Positions 1 through 7,803 of a stretch of DNA of 24,869 nucleotides are shown here, one piece after another. The stretch lies in NCBI GenBank assembly GCA_017390125.1, contig JAFPCT010000070.1, positions 1 through 24,869 on the forward strand. Reading direction: 5' to 3'. This stretch comes from Treponema sp. (GTDB taxonomy: Bacteria; Spirochaetota; Spirochaetia; Treponematales; Treponemataceae). Within the stretch, counting starts at the first letter, position 1. Each line of letters opens with the position of its first letter. A program made the position numbers and the translations under genes. The notes beneath the pieces are model-generated. The model ran no database searches, was not told where the DNA came from, and worked only from the letters and a program-made list of their open reading frames with translations.

Positions 1-2
1 CC

Positions 3-158
3 TCAATAAGCATCGTAAATCTTGCAGAGCAGGGGGACTGGGGTAAATCCGCTTCCCTTGCCCTTGTTCTTACTGTATTAACTTTTTCAATTCTTGCTGT
101 CGGAACGGGACTGACCAAAACCAAAAGCCGACTTGGAGGTACAAATGCCGCTGCTTGA
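3..158 (+). CDS. ABC transporter permease, C-terminal fragment
   Basis: The gene enters from outside the window; only the last 51 codons are visible, ending at TGA 156-158. The peptide contains a polar stretch (residues GDWGKSAS) followed by one hydrophobic transmembrane segment (LALVLTVLTFSILAVGTG) and a short basic tail. This is the usual ending of inner-membrane permeases of the binding-protein-dependent importers for iron(III), thiamine, putrescine or sulfate. It overlaps the ATPase gene that follows by 14 nt (start at 145), so the two are surely co-translated parts of one importer. The substrate cannot be read from this fragment; the tail is most reminiscent of the FbpB/AfuB (ferric iron) type, but that is only an impression. 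Confidence 0.75.
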   Translation, partial: SISIVNLAEQGDWGKSASLALVLTVLTFSILAVGTGLTKTKSRLGGTNAAA

Positions 159-1113
159 ACTTAAGGACATTTCATTCTCATACAAAAAAACAGAAGTTAT
201 AAAAGGTCTTTCCCTTTCCGTTGAGCGCGGAGAATTTGCCACTCTGCTGGGAGAAAGCGGCTGCGGAAAAACTACTGTCCTCAGACTTATCTCCGGTTTT
301 TTAAATCCGAACCAGGGAAAAATACTTATAAACGGAGAGGAACAGAACGGAATCCTTCCGAACAGACGCAAAATCGGGATGGTTTTCCAGGATTACGCAC
401 TTTTTCCTCACCTTACAGTCGAACAGAACCTGTTCTACGGACTCAAGCTTAAAAAGTCATTCAGAGCAGAACGAAATAAAAACACAGAACTTGTGATGCA
501 GACTGCCGAAAACCTGGGACTCACCCACCTGCTCTCACGTTTTCCCGGAGAGCTTTCCGGCGGACAGCAGCAGAGAGTTGCCCTGGGACGCTCCCTTGTG
601 CTTGAGCCGGAGCTTCTCTTGATGGACGAGCCTCTTTCTTCACTGGACACAAACCTGCGCATAAAAGTAAGGGAAGAACTTAAGGAAATCCAGCAGAAAC
701 TTAAAATTACGACTGTATACGTTACCCACGATCAGGAAGAAGCCCTTACACTTTCAGACCGCATTGCAGTGATGAACGGCGGAAAAATAATTCAGTACGA
801 TACTCCTCAGAAAATTTACTTTGAGCCGAAAGACGAATTCACCGCAGATTTTGCTGGCCGGGCAAACATTCTGCATGAGAATGACAGAAAAATCCTTGTC
901 CGCCCGGAATGGATAAATATAATCGACGGACTGGATGGAGATATTACAGGAACAATCATTTCAAGCTCATTTTTCGGCGACCGCTTCCGATACAAAATCC
1001 GGCTGACAGACGGACAGAAAATCACCGCATACGCAAACAGCCTGGAGACAGAACTTCCCGCAGGCAGAAAGGTGTCCGTTGCATACCGCCACCAGCATGA
1101 GCTGATGGACTGA
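145..1113 (+). CDS. ABC importer ATP-binding protein (FbpC/PotA-like)
   Basis: Cytoplasmic ATPase that powers the importer whose permease tail precedes it. In the 322-residue protein I see Walker A GESGCGKTT (36-44), the Q-loop glutamine (about 82), the LSGGQ signature (137-141), Walker B LLLMDEP (157-163) and the switch histidine in VTHD (about 195). After about residue 235 comes a small C-terminal TOBE-like region, as in FbpC, PotA and CysA subunits. I chose ATG 145 over an in-frame TTG at 133 because a strong GGAGG (135-139) sits 5 nt before 145 and would lie inside the gene if TTG were used. It overlaps the permease by 14 nt. Family is certain; substrate (iron, spermidine, thiamine, anion) is not. 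Confidence 0.93.
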   Translation: MPLLELKDISFSYKKTEVIKGLSLSVERGEFATLLGESGCGKTTVLRLISGFLNPNQGKILINGEEQNGILPNRRKIGMVFQDYALFPHLTVEQNLFYGLKLKKSFRAERNKNTELVMQTAENLGLTHLLSRFPGELSGGQQQRVALGRSLVLEPELLLMDEPLSSLDTNLRIKVREELKEIQQKLKITTVYVTHDQEEALTLSDRIAVMNGGKIIQYDTPQKIYFEPKDEFTADFAGRANILHENDRKILVRPEWINIIDGLDGDITGTIISSSFFGDRFRYKIRLTDGQKITAYANSLETELPAGRKVSVAYRHQHELMD

Positions 1114-1121
1114 CATGCAGA

Positions 1122-1150
1122 TTGCAACTTTTCATACGGATTTCTATAAT
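1122..1150 (+). promoter_or_regulatory. Sigma-70-type promoter of the antiporter gene
   Basis: TTGCAA (1122-1127), a 17-bp spacer, and a perfect TATAAT (1145-1150). Predicted transcription start is about 1156-1158, which coincides with the ATG at 1156, so the transcript would be leaderless. Read by eye; the start site is unmeasured. Confidence 0.7.
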
Positions 1151-1155
1151 GTGGT

Positions 1156-2127
1156 ATGTTTAACGTACAAGGTGCTGTTTATATTGCTGTTTTATTCGTA
1201 GGTTTTGTATTCCTTGTAAAAGGCGCAGACTTTTTTGTAGACGGAAGCTCTTCCATCGCAAGAATCTTCAACATTCCCTCTGTGGTAATCGGACTTACAA
1301 TTGTTTCCTTCGGAACAAGCCTTCCTGAACTTGCAGTAAGCCTTACTTCCGCAATAAAGGGAGTAAACGGAATTGCATTCGGCAACGTAGCAGGCTCTAA
1401 CATAGTGAACCTGCTTCTGGTAGCGGGAACAGCTGCCGCAATTTCTCCAATGCAGGTGGAAAAATCAATTCTCCGCAAGGATTTTCCCTTTTCAGTGCTT
1501 GTGGCAGCGGCGCTTCTCCTGCTTATTTCCGACACGGCTCTTTCAGGCGGAACAGAAAACGTAATCAGCCGGGCAGACGGCCTTATTCTCCTGCTGTTTT
1601 TTGCCATTTTCATGTACTCAACGGTTTCATACAGTCTTTCCTCTCAGAGGGAAGCAGAAGATGATGAGGATTCGGAAAATTCTTCCCTTATAAAAAGCAT
1701 TTTTTTCTCTCTTCTGGGACTTTTCGGAGTAATCGCCGGCGGTCAGGCAGTCGTAAAAAGCGCCTCATTCATCGCACAGGCTGCAGGAATGAGCGAAACT
1801 CTGATAGGACTTACAATCGTTGCCTTTGGTACAAGCCTTCCTGAACTGGTTACCAGCATAATCGCCGCCCGCAAAGGCGAAAACGACATTGCCATCGGAA
1901 ACGTAGTCGGCTCGAACATCTTCAACATCCTTTTCATTCTCGGAATCTCAACATCAATAAAACCTGTTTCAGTCGAAGCTTCAAGCCTGTACGACGTCCT
2001 CATGCTCATAGGAGCAAGCGCCATAGTCTGGATCATGGCACGTCCGAAATACAGGCTGGGCCGCACCGCAGGAATCACAATGCTGGTTCTCTACGGAGCC
2101 TACACTGCCTGGATATTCATGCGGTAA
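1156..2127 (+). CDS. Calcium/sodium antiporter, CaCA family (YrbG-like)
   Basis: Inner-membrane cation exchanger of 323 residues. It shows the two inverted alpha repeats that define the CaCA superfamily: GTSLPE (53-58) with GNVAGSN (76-82), and GTSLPE (225-230) with GNVVGSN (248-254). The acidic and polar residues of these motifs form the ion sites. About ten hydrophobic segments are visible. The halves are joined by an acidic cytoplasmic loop (about 164-178, rich in E and D). Length fits the bacterial YrbG group. The start has no Shine-Dalgarno and no alternative start codon nearby; the first membrane segment begins within about eight residues, so the N-terminus looks complete. Its own promoter lies directly before it. 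The ion (Ca2+, Na+, K+ or H+ pairing) cannot be read from sequence. Confidence 0.93.
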   Translation: MFNVQGAVYIAVLFVGFVFLVKGADFFVDGSSSIARIFNIPSVVIGLTIVSFGTSLPELAVSLTSAIKGVNGIAFGNVAGSNIVNLLLVAGTAAAISPMQVEKSILRKDFPFSVLVAAALLLLISDTALSGGTENVISRADGLILLLFFAIFMYSTVSYSLSSQREAEDDEDSENSSLIKSIFFSLLGLFGVIAGGQAVVKSASFIAQAAGMSETLIGLTIVAFGTSLPELVTSIIAARKGENDIAIGNVVGSNIFNILFILGISTSIKPVSVEASSLYDVLMLIGASAIVWIMARPKYRLGRTAGITMLVLYGAYTAWIFMR

Positions 2128-2156
2128 TTGAAATACGCCCTTAAAAATGCTAGTAT
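2128..2156 (+). promoter_or_regulatory. Promoter of the prs unit
   Basis: TTGAAA (2128-2133), 17-bp spacer, TAGTAT (2151-2156) preceded by TGC, an extended -10. It begins immediately after the antiporter stop codon. Predicted start is near 2163, leaving a leader of about 30 nt with AAAGAGG at 2176-2182 ahead of ATG 2194. Confidence 0.68.
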
Positions 2157-2193
2157 GTTAATACTTTCCCACTATAAAGAGGTTTTTTGAAAA

Positions 2194-3465
2194 ATGCCGT
2201 ATTCAGAACCAACTGATCTTGCGATTATAGCATGCCCTGGCGGAGAAGCCTTTGCAGATGCTGTAATCACGCACTTAAAACACATGTACAAACATCGTTT
2301 TACGCTCAAAAACGATGCCATTTCAAAACGCTACGACCTTACAAAGGAAGAGCTTATCAAGGACATCAACCTCAGAAATGACCTTGATACTTCTGACCTT
2401 GTAATCCGAGGCGCAACTGACAAGTATCGTGCTCCAGTTTTCAAAGTTGACACAACTTTCACTTACTTTGCAAATGGAGAAATCAAGACAGAAATCAATG
2501 AATCAATTCGCGGAAAAGACGTATTCATTTTCCAGTACGTTGAAAACCATGAAGTTCTGACATTGAACGGTGGAAAAACTCAGCTCTCGCTTTCAGTAAA
2601 TGACCACCTTATGTGCCTTCTCAATACAATCGATTCTGTTCGACAGGCAGGCGCTTCAAAAATAACTCTTGTTGTACCGGTTTACCCTTACAGCCGCCAG
2701 CACAAGAAAAAGGGTCGGGAAGGACTTGCAGCAGCAATGCTCGGTCATTTATATGAAATGCTCGGCGTATCAAGAATCATTACTCTTGATATCCACAGCC
2801 GTGAGATCATAAATGCATTCAGCACAATCAATCTTGAGAACCTTCACGCCTCATACCAGATCATCCGTGAATTGAGCAAGATTGTTGACCTTACAGGTCA
2901 GACAGAAGATATGGTCGTAGTAAGCCCTGATACAGGAGCAATCGACCGCAACAAGTTCTATGCTTCAGGATTAAAGCTTCCTCTCGCAATGATTTACAAG
3001 GAACGCGACTACTCTGTAGTAACAATGAACGCAAAGGACACAAACATTAAATCCGTAAAACTTTTAGGAGACGTAAAGGGCAAAGTTGCATTCCTTGCAG
3101 ACGACATGCTCGGTACCGGAGGAACTCTTCTCAAAGCTATGAGCTTCCTTAAAGACAACGGAGCGACAAAAGTTATCGCAGCAATCAGCCTTCCGTTCTT
3201 TACCGGAAATGCCATTGAGCTTTTTGACGAAGCATACAAGAAAGGTCTTTTCTACCGCGTAATCGGAACTAACGCCGTTTACCACGAAGAGCTCCTGAAG
3301 AAAGAATGGTACATTTCAACTGATGTTTCAGGTCTTTTCGCAAACGTAATTACCCGCATCCATCACAACCAGTCAATCGGTGACTTGCTGGACAACCGCA
3401 ACATCATCGAAAAAATCGTAAAGACACAGCAGGAAAGCGGCGACAAAGCTGCAGCTAAAAACTAA
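2194..3465 (+). CDS. prs: Ribose-phosphate pyrophosphokinase (PRPP synthetase), long divergent form
   Basis: Makes PRPP from ribose 5-phosphate and ATP in the cytoplasm; PRPP feeds purine, pyrimidine, NAD, histidine and tryptophan synthesis. Recognisable elements are FANGEI (92-97, family FxDGE), the DIHSREI segment (199-205, family DLHxxQI), SPDTGAIDR (about 244-252) and the PRPP loop ADDMLGTGGT (302-311). The protein has 423 residues against about 310-320 for the common class. The additions are about 50 residues before the FANGE motif and a C-terminal tail. The ATP-loop motif, normally YxRQDRK, reads YSRQHKKKGRE (166-176), with His where Asp is expected. It has its own promoter, and the kinase/phosphatase fusion starts 4 nt downstream. 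Function is confident from the PRPP loop and overall order; whether phosphate activation and nucleotide inhibition are kept is open. Confidence 0.88.
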   Translation: MPYSEPTDLAIIACPGGEAFADAVITHLKHMYKHRFTLKNDAISKRYDLTKEELIKDINLRNDLDTSDLVIRGATDKYRAPVFKVDTTFTYFANGEIKTEINESIRGKDVFIFQYVENHEVLTLNGGKTQLSLSVNDHLMCLLNTIDSVRQAGASKITLVVPVYPYSRQHKKKGREGLAAAMLGHLYEMLGVSRIITLDIHSREIINAFSTINLENLHASYQIIRELSKIVDLTGQTEDMVVVSPDTGAIDRNKFYASGLKLPLAMIYKERDYSVVTMNAKDTNIKSVKLLGDVKGKVAFLADDMLGTGGTLLKAMSFLKDNGATKVIAAISLPFFTGNAIELFDEAYKKGLFYRVIGTNAVYHEELLKKEWYISTDVSGLFANVITRIHHNQSIGDLLDNRNIIEKIVKTQQESGDKAAAKN

Positions 3466-3469
3466 GATT

Positions 3470-5332
3470 TTGCATAACATCCTATGTGCAGATATTGGAA
3501 CGACTTCGCTGAAAATTGCCCTGATTTCGGAGCACGGCGAAGTCGTTTCTTTCTGCAAACGCCCTTTTAATTCCGAAAAAAACGACTACATAGCAAATCA
3601 GTGGCTTCAGGCTTTTACAGGCGGAAGCACTGAATGTATAAAAAATGCCCCGGACGCAGAAGTAAGCGCAGTCTGCATTTCCGGCAACGGACCTACAGTC
3701 GTCTCTCAAAACGGAAGAACCCTTCTTTGGAACAGCACGCTTTACCGGCAGCTTGATAACCTGCCTGAAACTCCCTCGCTTTTCCTACCACGTCTTGCCG
3801 CTTTCAGGCATTTTTTCCCTGAAGAATGGAAGGGAAGCCGTCATATTTTTTCAGGTCCTGAATACATAATCTTCCGCCTTACAGGAAACAGCGTGACCGT
3901 TCTTCCGGAAAAACGCTTTGAGGCAGCCTACTGGACAACTGGAGAGCTTGAGAAATTTGGCATTGAAAAGGAAAAGATTCCAGTTTTCGTTTCTCCGGGA
4001 CACAGAGCCGGCTTTCTTACAGAAGAGGCCTGCTCCCTTATGGGAATGGCAGAACCTGTGCCTGTATTATGCGGTGGCCCTGACTTCATTACAGCCCTCA
4101 TAGGAACAGGCACTCTGAGACCCGGTAAAATATGCGACCGGGCAGGTTCCAGCGAAGGAATAAATTTCTGCTCTGAAAAACAGGTGTATTCTCCGCTTTT
4201 CCGTACCCTTCCCTCTGTAATTCCGGAACTGTGGAACATTTCATATATTATTAATGAAAGCGGAAGCCTGCTGAGTCAGTTCAAAAATGAAATAAGCGCC
4301 ATGGAAGCAAAAGAGCTTTCATACGGTGAAATAATAGACTATGCCTTCAACGACAGGAACAGCGAGGGCTGGAGGATTCTGTCAGAAATAAAGGAAAAAA
4401 ACGTAACTGCAGTCAGGGAGCTTAAAAAACTTGCGGCAGAGAACGGACTTCCTTTTGACGACAGGATTTTCATTACCGGCGGACAGGCAAAGAATTCAAA
4501 ATGGCTCAAGGAAAAGGCTTCCTCAATGAAAATTTCCATAGCCACAGGAACAGTTCCAGATGCAGAGCTTCTGGGCAATGCAATCATTGCATTTACGTCC
4601 CTGGGATTTTTCAAAAACCTGCAGGAGGGGGCCGGGATCCTTGTGAAAGAAGCAGAAGTTTTCCATCCTACGCCAGATGACGAAAAATTCAAGCTTTTCG
4701 GCATTCCGGAAAACCTGAAGGCAATCATTTTTGACATAGATTCAACCTTATATACCAGCGCCGCCTATGCCTTTGAGCAGGTCGACGCACAGATACGCTT
4801 CTGGGCAAAAAAGCAGGGAATAACCGAAGCCCAGGCCCGGAACCGCATAAGCGAATTCCGAAGAATCTGGTCGTCTCAAAACGGCGGAAGAAAAATCAGC
4901 CTTGGAAATACGTTTACACATTTCGGCGTAACAATAGAAGAAAGCGTCGAGATGCGCCGTACGCTTCTTGAGCCCAAAAACTTTCTTACCAGAGACGAAA
5001 AGCTCATAGAGACAATAAAAAAACTCAGGCACAAATACAGGCTCATCTGTGTAACCAATAATCCGGAACTTCCGGCCCGAAAAACCCTTGAGGCAATCGG
5101 AATCGCAGACCTTATTCCGGACGTAATCGGACTGGACACCTCCGGAAAATCAAAGCCTGCCCGGGAACCTTTTGAAATGGCCCTGAAAAAACTTGGAACG
5201 AAACCATGGGAAACCCTTTCAGTAGGTGACCGTTACGACATGGACATTTCCCTCCCCCTTGAGATGGGAATGGGCGGAATTCTTGTAAGCGGAGTCAAGG
5301 ATGTCTACCGTCTGCCTGAAATTTTAAACTGA
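3470..5332 (+). CDS. FGGY-type carbohydrate kinase fused to a HAD-superfamily phosphatase
   Basis: A 620-residue bifunctional-looking protein. Residues 1 to about 400 are an FGGY sugar kinase: ADIGTTS at the N-terminus (phosphate-1 motif), CGGPD with the presumed catalytic Asp205, and ITGGQAKNSKW (335-345) of the adenosine motif. This half is shorter than ordinary FGGY kinases (about 480-520) and its sugar-contact regions are divergent, so the substrate is unknown. Residues about 415-620 are a HAD hydrolase with all four motifs: DIDST (422-426), VTNN (528-531), KSKP around Lys560/Lys562, and GDRYDMD (586-592). The FDxDxTLY opening and helical cap resemble the pyrimidine 5'-nucleotidase-like HAD subgroup (my inference). 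The start is TTG 3470, 4 nt after prs, with only a weak ribosome site; no ATG is available in frame and DIGTTS follows at once. Probably coupled to prs. Confidence 0.85.
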   Translation: MHNILCADIGTTSLKIALISEHGEVVSFCKRPFNSEKNDYIANQWLQAFTGGSTECIKNAPDAEVSAVCISGNGPTVVSQNGRTLLWNSTLYRQLDNLPETPSLFLPRLAAFRHFFPEEWKGSRHIFSGPEYIIFRLTGNSVTVLPEKRFEAAYWTTGELEKFGIEKEKIPVFVSPGHRAGFLTEEACSLMGMAEPVPVLCGGPDFITALIGTGTLRPGKICDRAGSSEGINFCSEKQVYSPLFRTLPSVIPELWNISYIINESGSLLSQFKNEISAMEAKELSYGEIIDYAFNDRNSEGWRILSEIKEKNVTAVRELKKLAAENGLPFDDRIFITGGQAKNSKWLKEKASSMKISIATGTVPDAELLGNAIIAFTSLGFFKNLQEGAGILVKEAEVFHPTPDDEKFKLFGIPENLKAIIFDIDSTLYTSAAYAFEQVDAQIRFWAKKQGITEAQARNRISEFRRIWSSQNGGRKISLGNTFTHFGVTIEESVEMRRTLLEPKNFLTRDEKLIETIKKLRHKYRLICVTNNPELPARKTLEAIGIADLIPDVIGLDTSGKSKPAREPFEMALKKLGTKPWETLSVGDRYDMDISLPLEMGMGGILVSGVKDVYRLPEILN

Positions 5333-5336
5333 AAAC

Positions 5337-5365
5337 TTGCAAAACAAAAAAACCGCCAATACAAT
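5337..5365 (+). promoter_or_regulatory. Promoter of the upp-uraA-polA-coaE unit
   Basis: TTGCAA (5337-5342), 17-bp spacer, TACAAT (5360-5365). Predicted start is near 5372, giving a leader of about 25 nt with GAGG (5387-5390) six nt before ATG 5397. Confidence 0.65.
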
Positions 5366-5396
5366 GATTAATGAAAAAAAGTAACCGAGGAAAAAA

Positions 5397-6428
5397 ATGG
5401 AAAACAAAATCATCTTAAAAGCTGAAGATCTGGACGGCTATCTGACAGATGAAGACATGTCTGATCTTAAAAGACTGGACGGTCTGTTCACAGACACAAT
5501 GAAATCTTTTGACCCAATGGACAAACAGAAAATCATTGAAAGCTATGACAGAATGGGACATGCAATGCAGGAGATCTGCAGAAAGCATCCCCGCATTAAA
5601 GTCTATTCATTTGAGACTGAGCGTATTGCTCAGGCAGAAGCAAGCCGCGTAATATCAAAACTCCGCGATGAAAATACAAGTCATCACGAATTCATGTACT
5701 ACAGCCAGAGGGCATACGAAATGCTTTTCCGTATGGCATACGCAAACGAGGAGACAGACCGCAAAGGCCACATCGTCGTAAAAACCCCTGTAACTTATCC
5801 GGTTCAGAATTATGCCGTTCACAAAATCCCGGACATTGACTATAAAATCGAAAATACAGTCATGTGCGTAATGCTCCGCGGAGCCCTTCTTCCGAGCATG
5901 ATTGTCTCAAAGGAAATCGAAGAGTTCTCATCACACAAATACATTACGCCCTTCGCGCTGTTCAAAATCAGCCGCAACGACTCAAAGAATGAGAACAACA
6001 TGGAATACATTCTTGACCTGAACAAGTCATTCTTCAATCTGAAAAGCCTTGAAGGCAAGGATCTTATCTTCGCTGACCCGATGAACGCTACCGGAGGCTC
6101 TCTTGTTACAGTCGTAAAATACCTTCAGAAGCAGGGAATAAAGCCAAAGTCAATCGCTTTCTTCAATACAATCTCCACAATGAAGGGAAGTATCAGGGTA
6201 ACCCGTGCCCTTGAGAACTGCACCTGCTACACGCTGTGGATGGATCCAGTAATGAACGAAAAAGCATACATCATGCCGGGACTAGGAGATGCTGGAGACC
6301 GACTGAACGGGTGCGACACAAAAGATCACCCGCGCAACATCATGCAGCTTCTTGCAGATTACGGGCACAACATTACAAGCCTGTACCGCTCCCAGATGTT
6401 TGAAATCGAGCGCACAGTACTTGGATAA
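5397..6428 (+). CDS. upp: Uracil phosphoribosyltransferase, extended at both ends
   Basis: Salvages uracil by joining it to PRPP to give UMP. The PRPP-binding loop is DPMNATGGS (227-235), and the uracil-binding signature YIMPGLGDAGDR (291-302) is intact, with LWMDPVMNE just before it as in the family. LRDENTS (89-95) and VMLRGALL (158-165) match the usual N-terminal and central elements. Typical enzymes have about 208 residues and stop shortly after GDAGDR. This one has 343, with about 65-80 extra acidic, helical-looking residues at the front and about 40 at the back. It has its own promoter, a strong GAGG ribosome site, and the uracil permease gene 37 nt downstream. The pairing supports uracil as the real substrate; the role of the extensions is unknown. 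Confidence 0.88.
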   Translation: MENKIILKAEDLDGYLTDEDMSDLKRLDGLFTDTMKSFDPMDKQKIIESYDRMGHAMQEICRKHPRIKVYSFETERIAQAEASRVISKLRDENTSHHEFMYYSQRAYEMLFRMAYANEETDRKGHIVVKTPVTYPVQNYAVHKIPDIDYKIENTVMCVMLRGALLPSMIVSKEIEEFSSHKYITPFALFKISRNDSKNENNMEYILDLNKSFFNLKSLEGKDLIFADPMNATGGSLVTVVKYLQKQGIKPKSIAFFNTISTMKGSIRVTRALENCTCYTLWMDPVMNEKAYIMPGLGDAGDRLNGCDTKDHPRNIMQLLADYGHNITSLYRSQMFEIERTVLG

Positions 6429-6465
6429 GAGTTTTACATAAATAACAATTTTTTGGAGACATAAC

Positions 6466-7803
6466 ATGGATTTAATTTACAACATCAAGGACAGACCTAG
6501 ATTACTGAAAGTATTTCTTTTCGCCGTTCAGCAGCTTCTTGCAATTATGGCGGCAACAATCGCAGTTCCTGCAATCGTAGGAAACGGCCTTACAGCTTCT
6601 GCAGCGCTTTTCGGTGCCGGCGTAGGAACGTTCGTTTACCTGCTGTTTACAAAAAGTTCCAGCCCTGTATTTTTGGGAAGCTCCTTTGCTTTCATAGGCT
6701 CAATGTTCAGTGCCTTCGGCGGCGCAGCATCCGTTGCCATCGGCTACTGGGGTCTTATAATCGGTGCTTTCATGGCAGGACTTGTCTACATCATCATTGC
6801 CGCCGTAGTTAAAAATTTCGGCGTAAAGTGGATTGACCGCCTTATGCCTCCTGTAATCATCGGCCCTGTAGTTTCAATCATCGGACTCAGCCTTTCCGGA
6901 AACGCAGTCGGCGACCTTATGAAGTCAAGCGTTGAAGGCGGAAGCACTTACGTTGCCCTTATCTGTGGCCTTGCGACCCTTGCAGTTACAATGATGTGCT
7001 CGACATACGGAAAACGGGTCGGAAAGCTCATTCCTTTCATTCTGGGAATCCTTGCCGGCTACATTCTGGCCTCTCTTTTTGCCCTGACCGGTTACTTGAC
7101 GGACAATCCGGCCCTTGTAATTGTCAACTATTCTGCCCTTACAGAACTTGATTTCTCACACATTTCAGGCTACTTCTCACTTCCGAAATTTACATTCCTT
7201 CTTGGAGGAACTGAAGGTTTAAAAGGCATAACAGGCTCTTACCTTCTTACAATCTTTGCCGCATACGTTCCGGTTGCATTCGTTGTATTTGCTGAACACC
7301 TTGCCGACCACAAGAACCTTTCGGCAATCATCGGCACAGACCTTATTAAAGAACCAGGGCTTACCCGAACCCTTCTTGGAGACGGAGTAGGAACAATGAT
7401 TTCCACAATGTTCGGCGGATGTCCGAACACAACATACGGAGAATCAATCGGCTGTGTAGCAATCACACGCAATGCCTCAACCATAAGCATCTGGGGCTGT
7501 GCCGTACTCTGCATCATAGTAAGCTTGATCAGCCCTCTGGTTGCATTCCTGGAAACAATTCCTAGCTGCGTGATGGGCGGCGTATGCATTACCCTTTACG
7601 GATTCATAGCAGTCTCAGGATTCAAGATGTTCCAGCAGGTTGATCTGAACAAAAACCGAAATCTTTTCGTTGCAAGCATAATCTTCATCACTGGCGTAGG
7701 CGGAATGGTAATCAGTTTCGGCAAAGTTCAAATCCGAACCGTTGCCTGTGCCCTCATACTGGGCATCCTTACAAACCTTATGCTCAGCAGAGAAGACAAA
7801 TAA
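6466..7803 (+). CDS. uraA: Uracil/xanthine permease, NCS2 family
   Basis: Inner-membrane nucleobase importer of 445 residues with about 12-14 hydrophobic segments. It has the NCS2 marks: the N-terminal QQLLAIMAATIAVP segment (which matches the QH-motif helix of UraA but with QQ), the FAEHLADHKNLS stretch of transmembrane segment 8 (about 273-284), and GDGVGTMISTMFGGCPNTTYGES (about 306-328), the family's signature loop. The third is cited by its ends only: it begins GDGVGT and closes NTTYGES. The adjoining upp gene makes uracil the likely substrate. A GGAG ribosome site (6455-6458) lies 7 nt before ATG. The stop codon abuts the polA start, so the two are probably co-transcribed. Confidence 0.9.
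   Translation: MDLIYNIKDRPRLLKVFLFAVQQLLAIMAATIAVPAIVGNGLTASAALFGAGVGTFVYLLFTKSSSPVFLGSSFAFIGSMFSAFGGAASVAIGYWGLIIGAFMAGLVYIIIAAVVKNFGVKWIDRLMPPVIIGPVVSIIGLSLSGNAVGDLMKSSVEGGSTYVALICGLATLAVTMMCSTYGKRVGKLIPFILGILAGYILASLFALTGYLTDNPALVIVNYSALTELDFSHISGYFSLPKFTFLLGGTEGLKGITGSYLLTIFAAYVPVAFVVFAEHLADHKNLSAIIGTDLIKEPGLTRTLLGDGVGTMISTMFGGCPNTTYGESIGCVAITRNASTISIWGCAVLCIIVSLISPLVAFLETIPSCVMGGVCITLYGFIAVSGFKMFQQVDLNKNRNLFVASIIFITGVGGMVISFGKVQIRTVACALILGILTNLMLSREDK

Noticed and set aside
133..144. TTG at 133 as start of the ABC ATPase
   Set aside because: The strong GGAGG at 135-139 would be inside the gene; it serves ATG 145.
4700..4740. Frameshift or gene boundary between the kinase and phosphatase halves
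   Set aside because: The frame is continuous, and I saw no stop, ribosome site or start at the junction; the fusion stands.
6421..6449. Internal promoter before uraA (TTGGAT, 17 bp, AACAAT)
   Set aside because: The predicted start would fall within the ribosome site of uraA; expression from the upp promoter is simpler.
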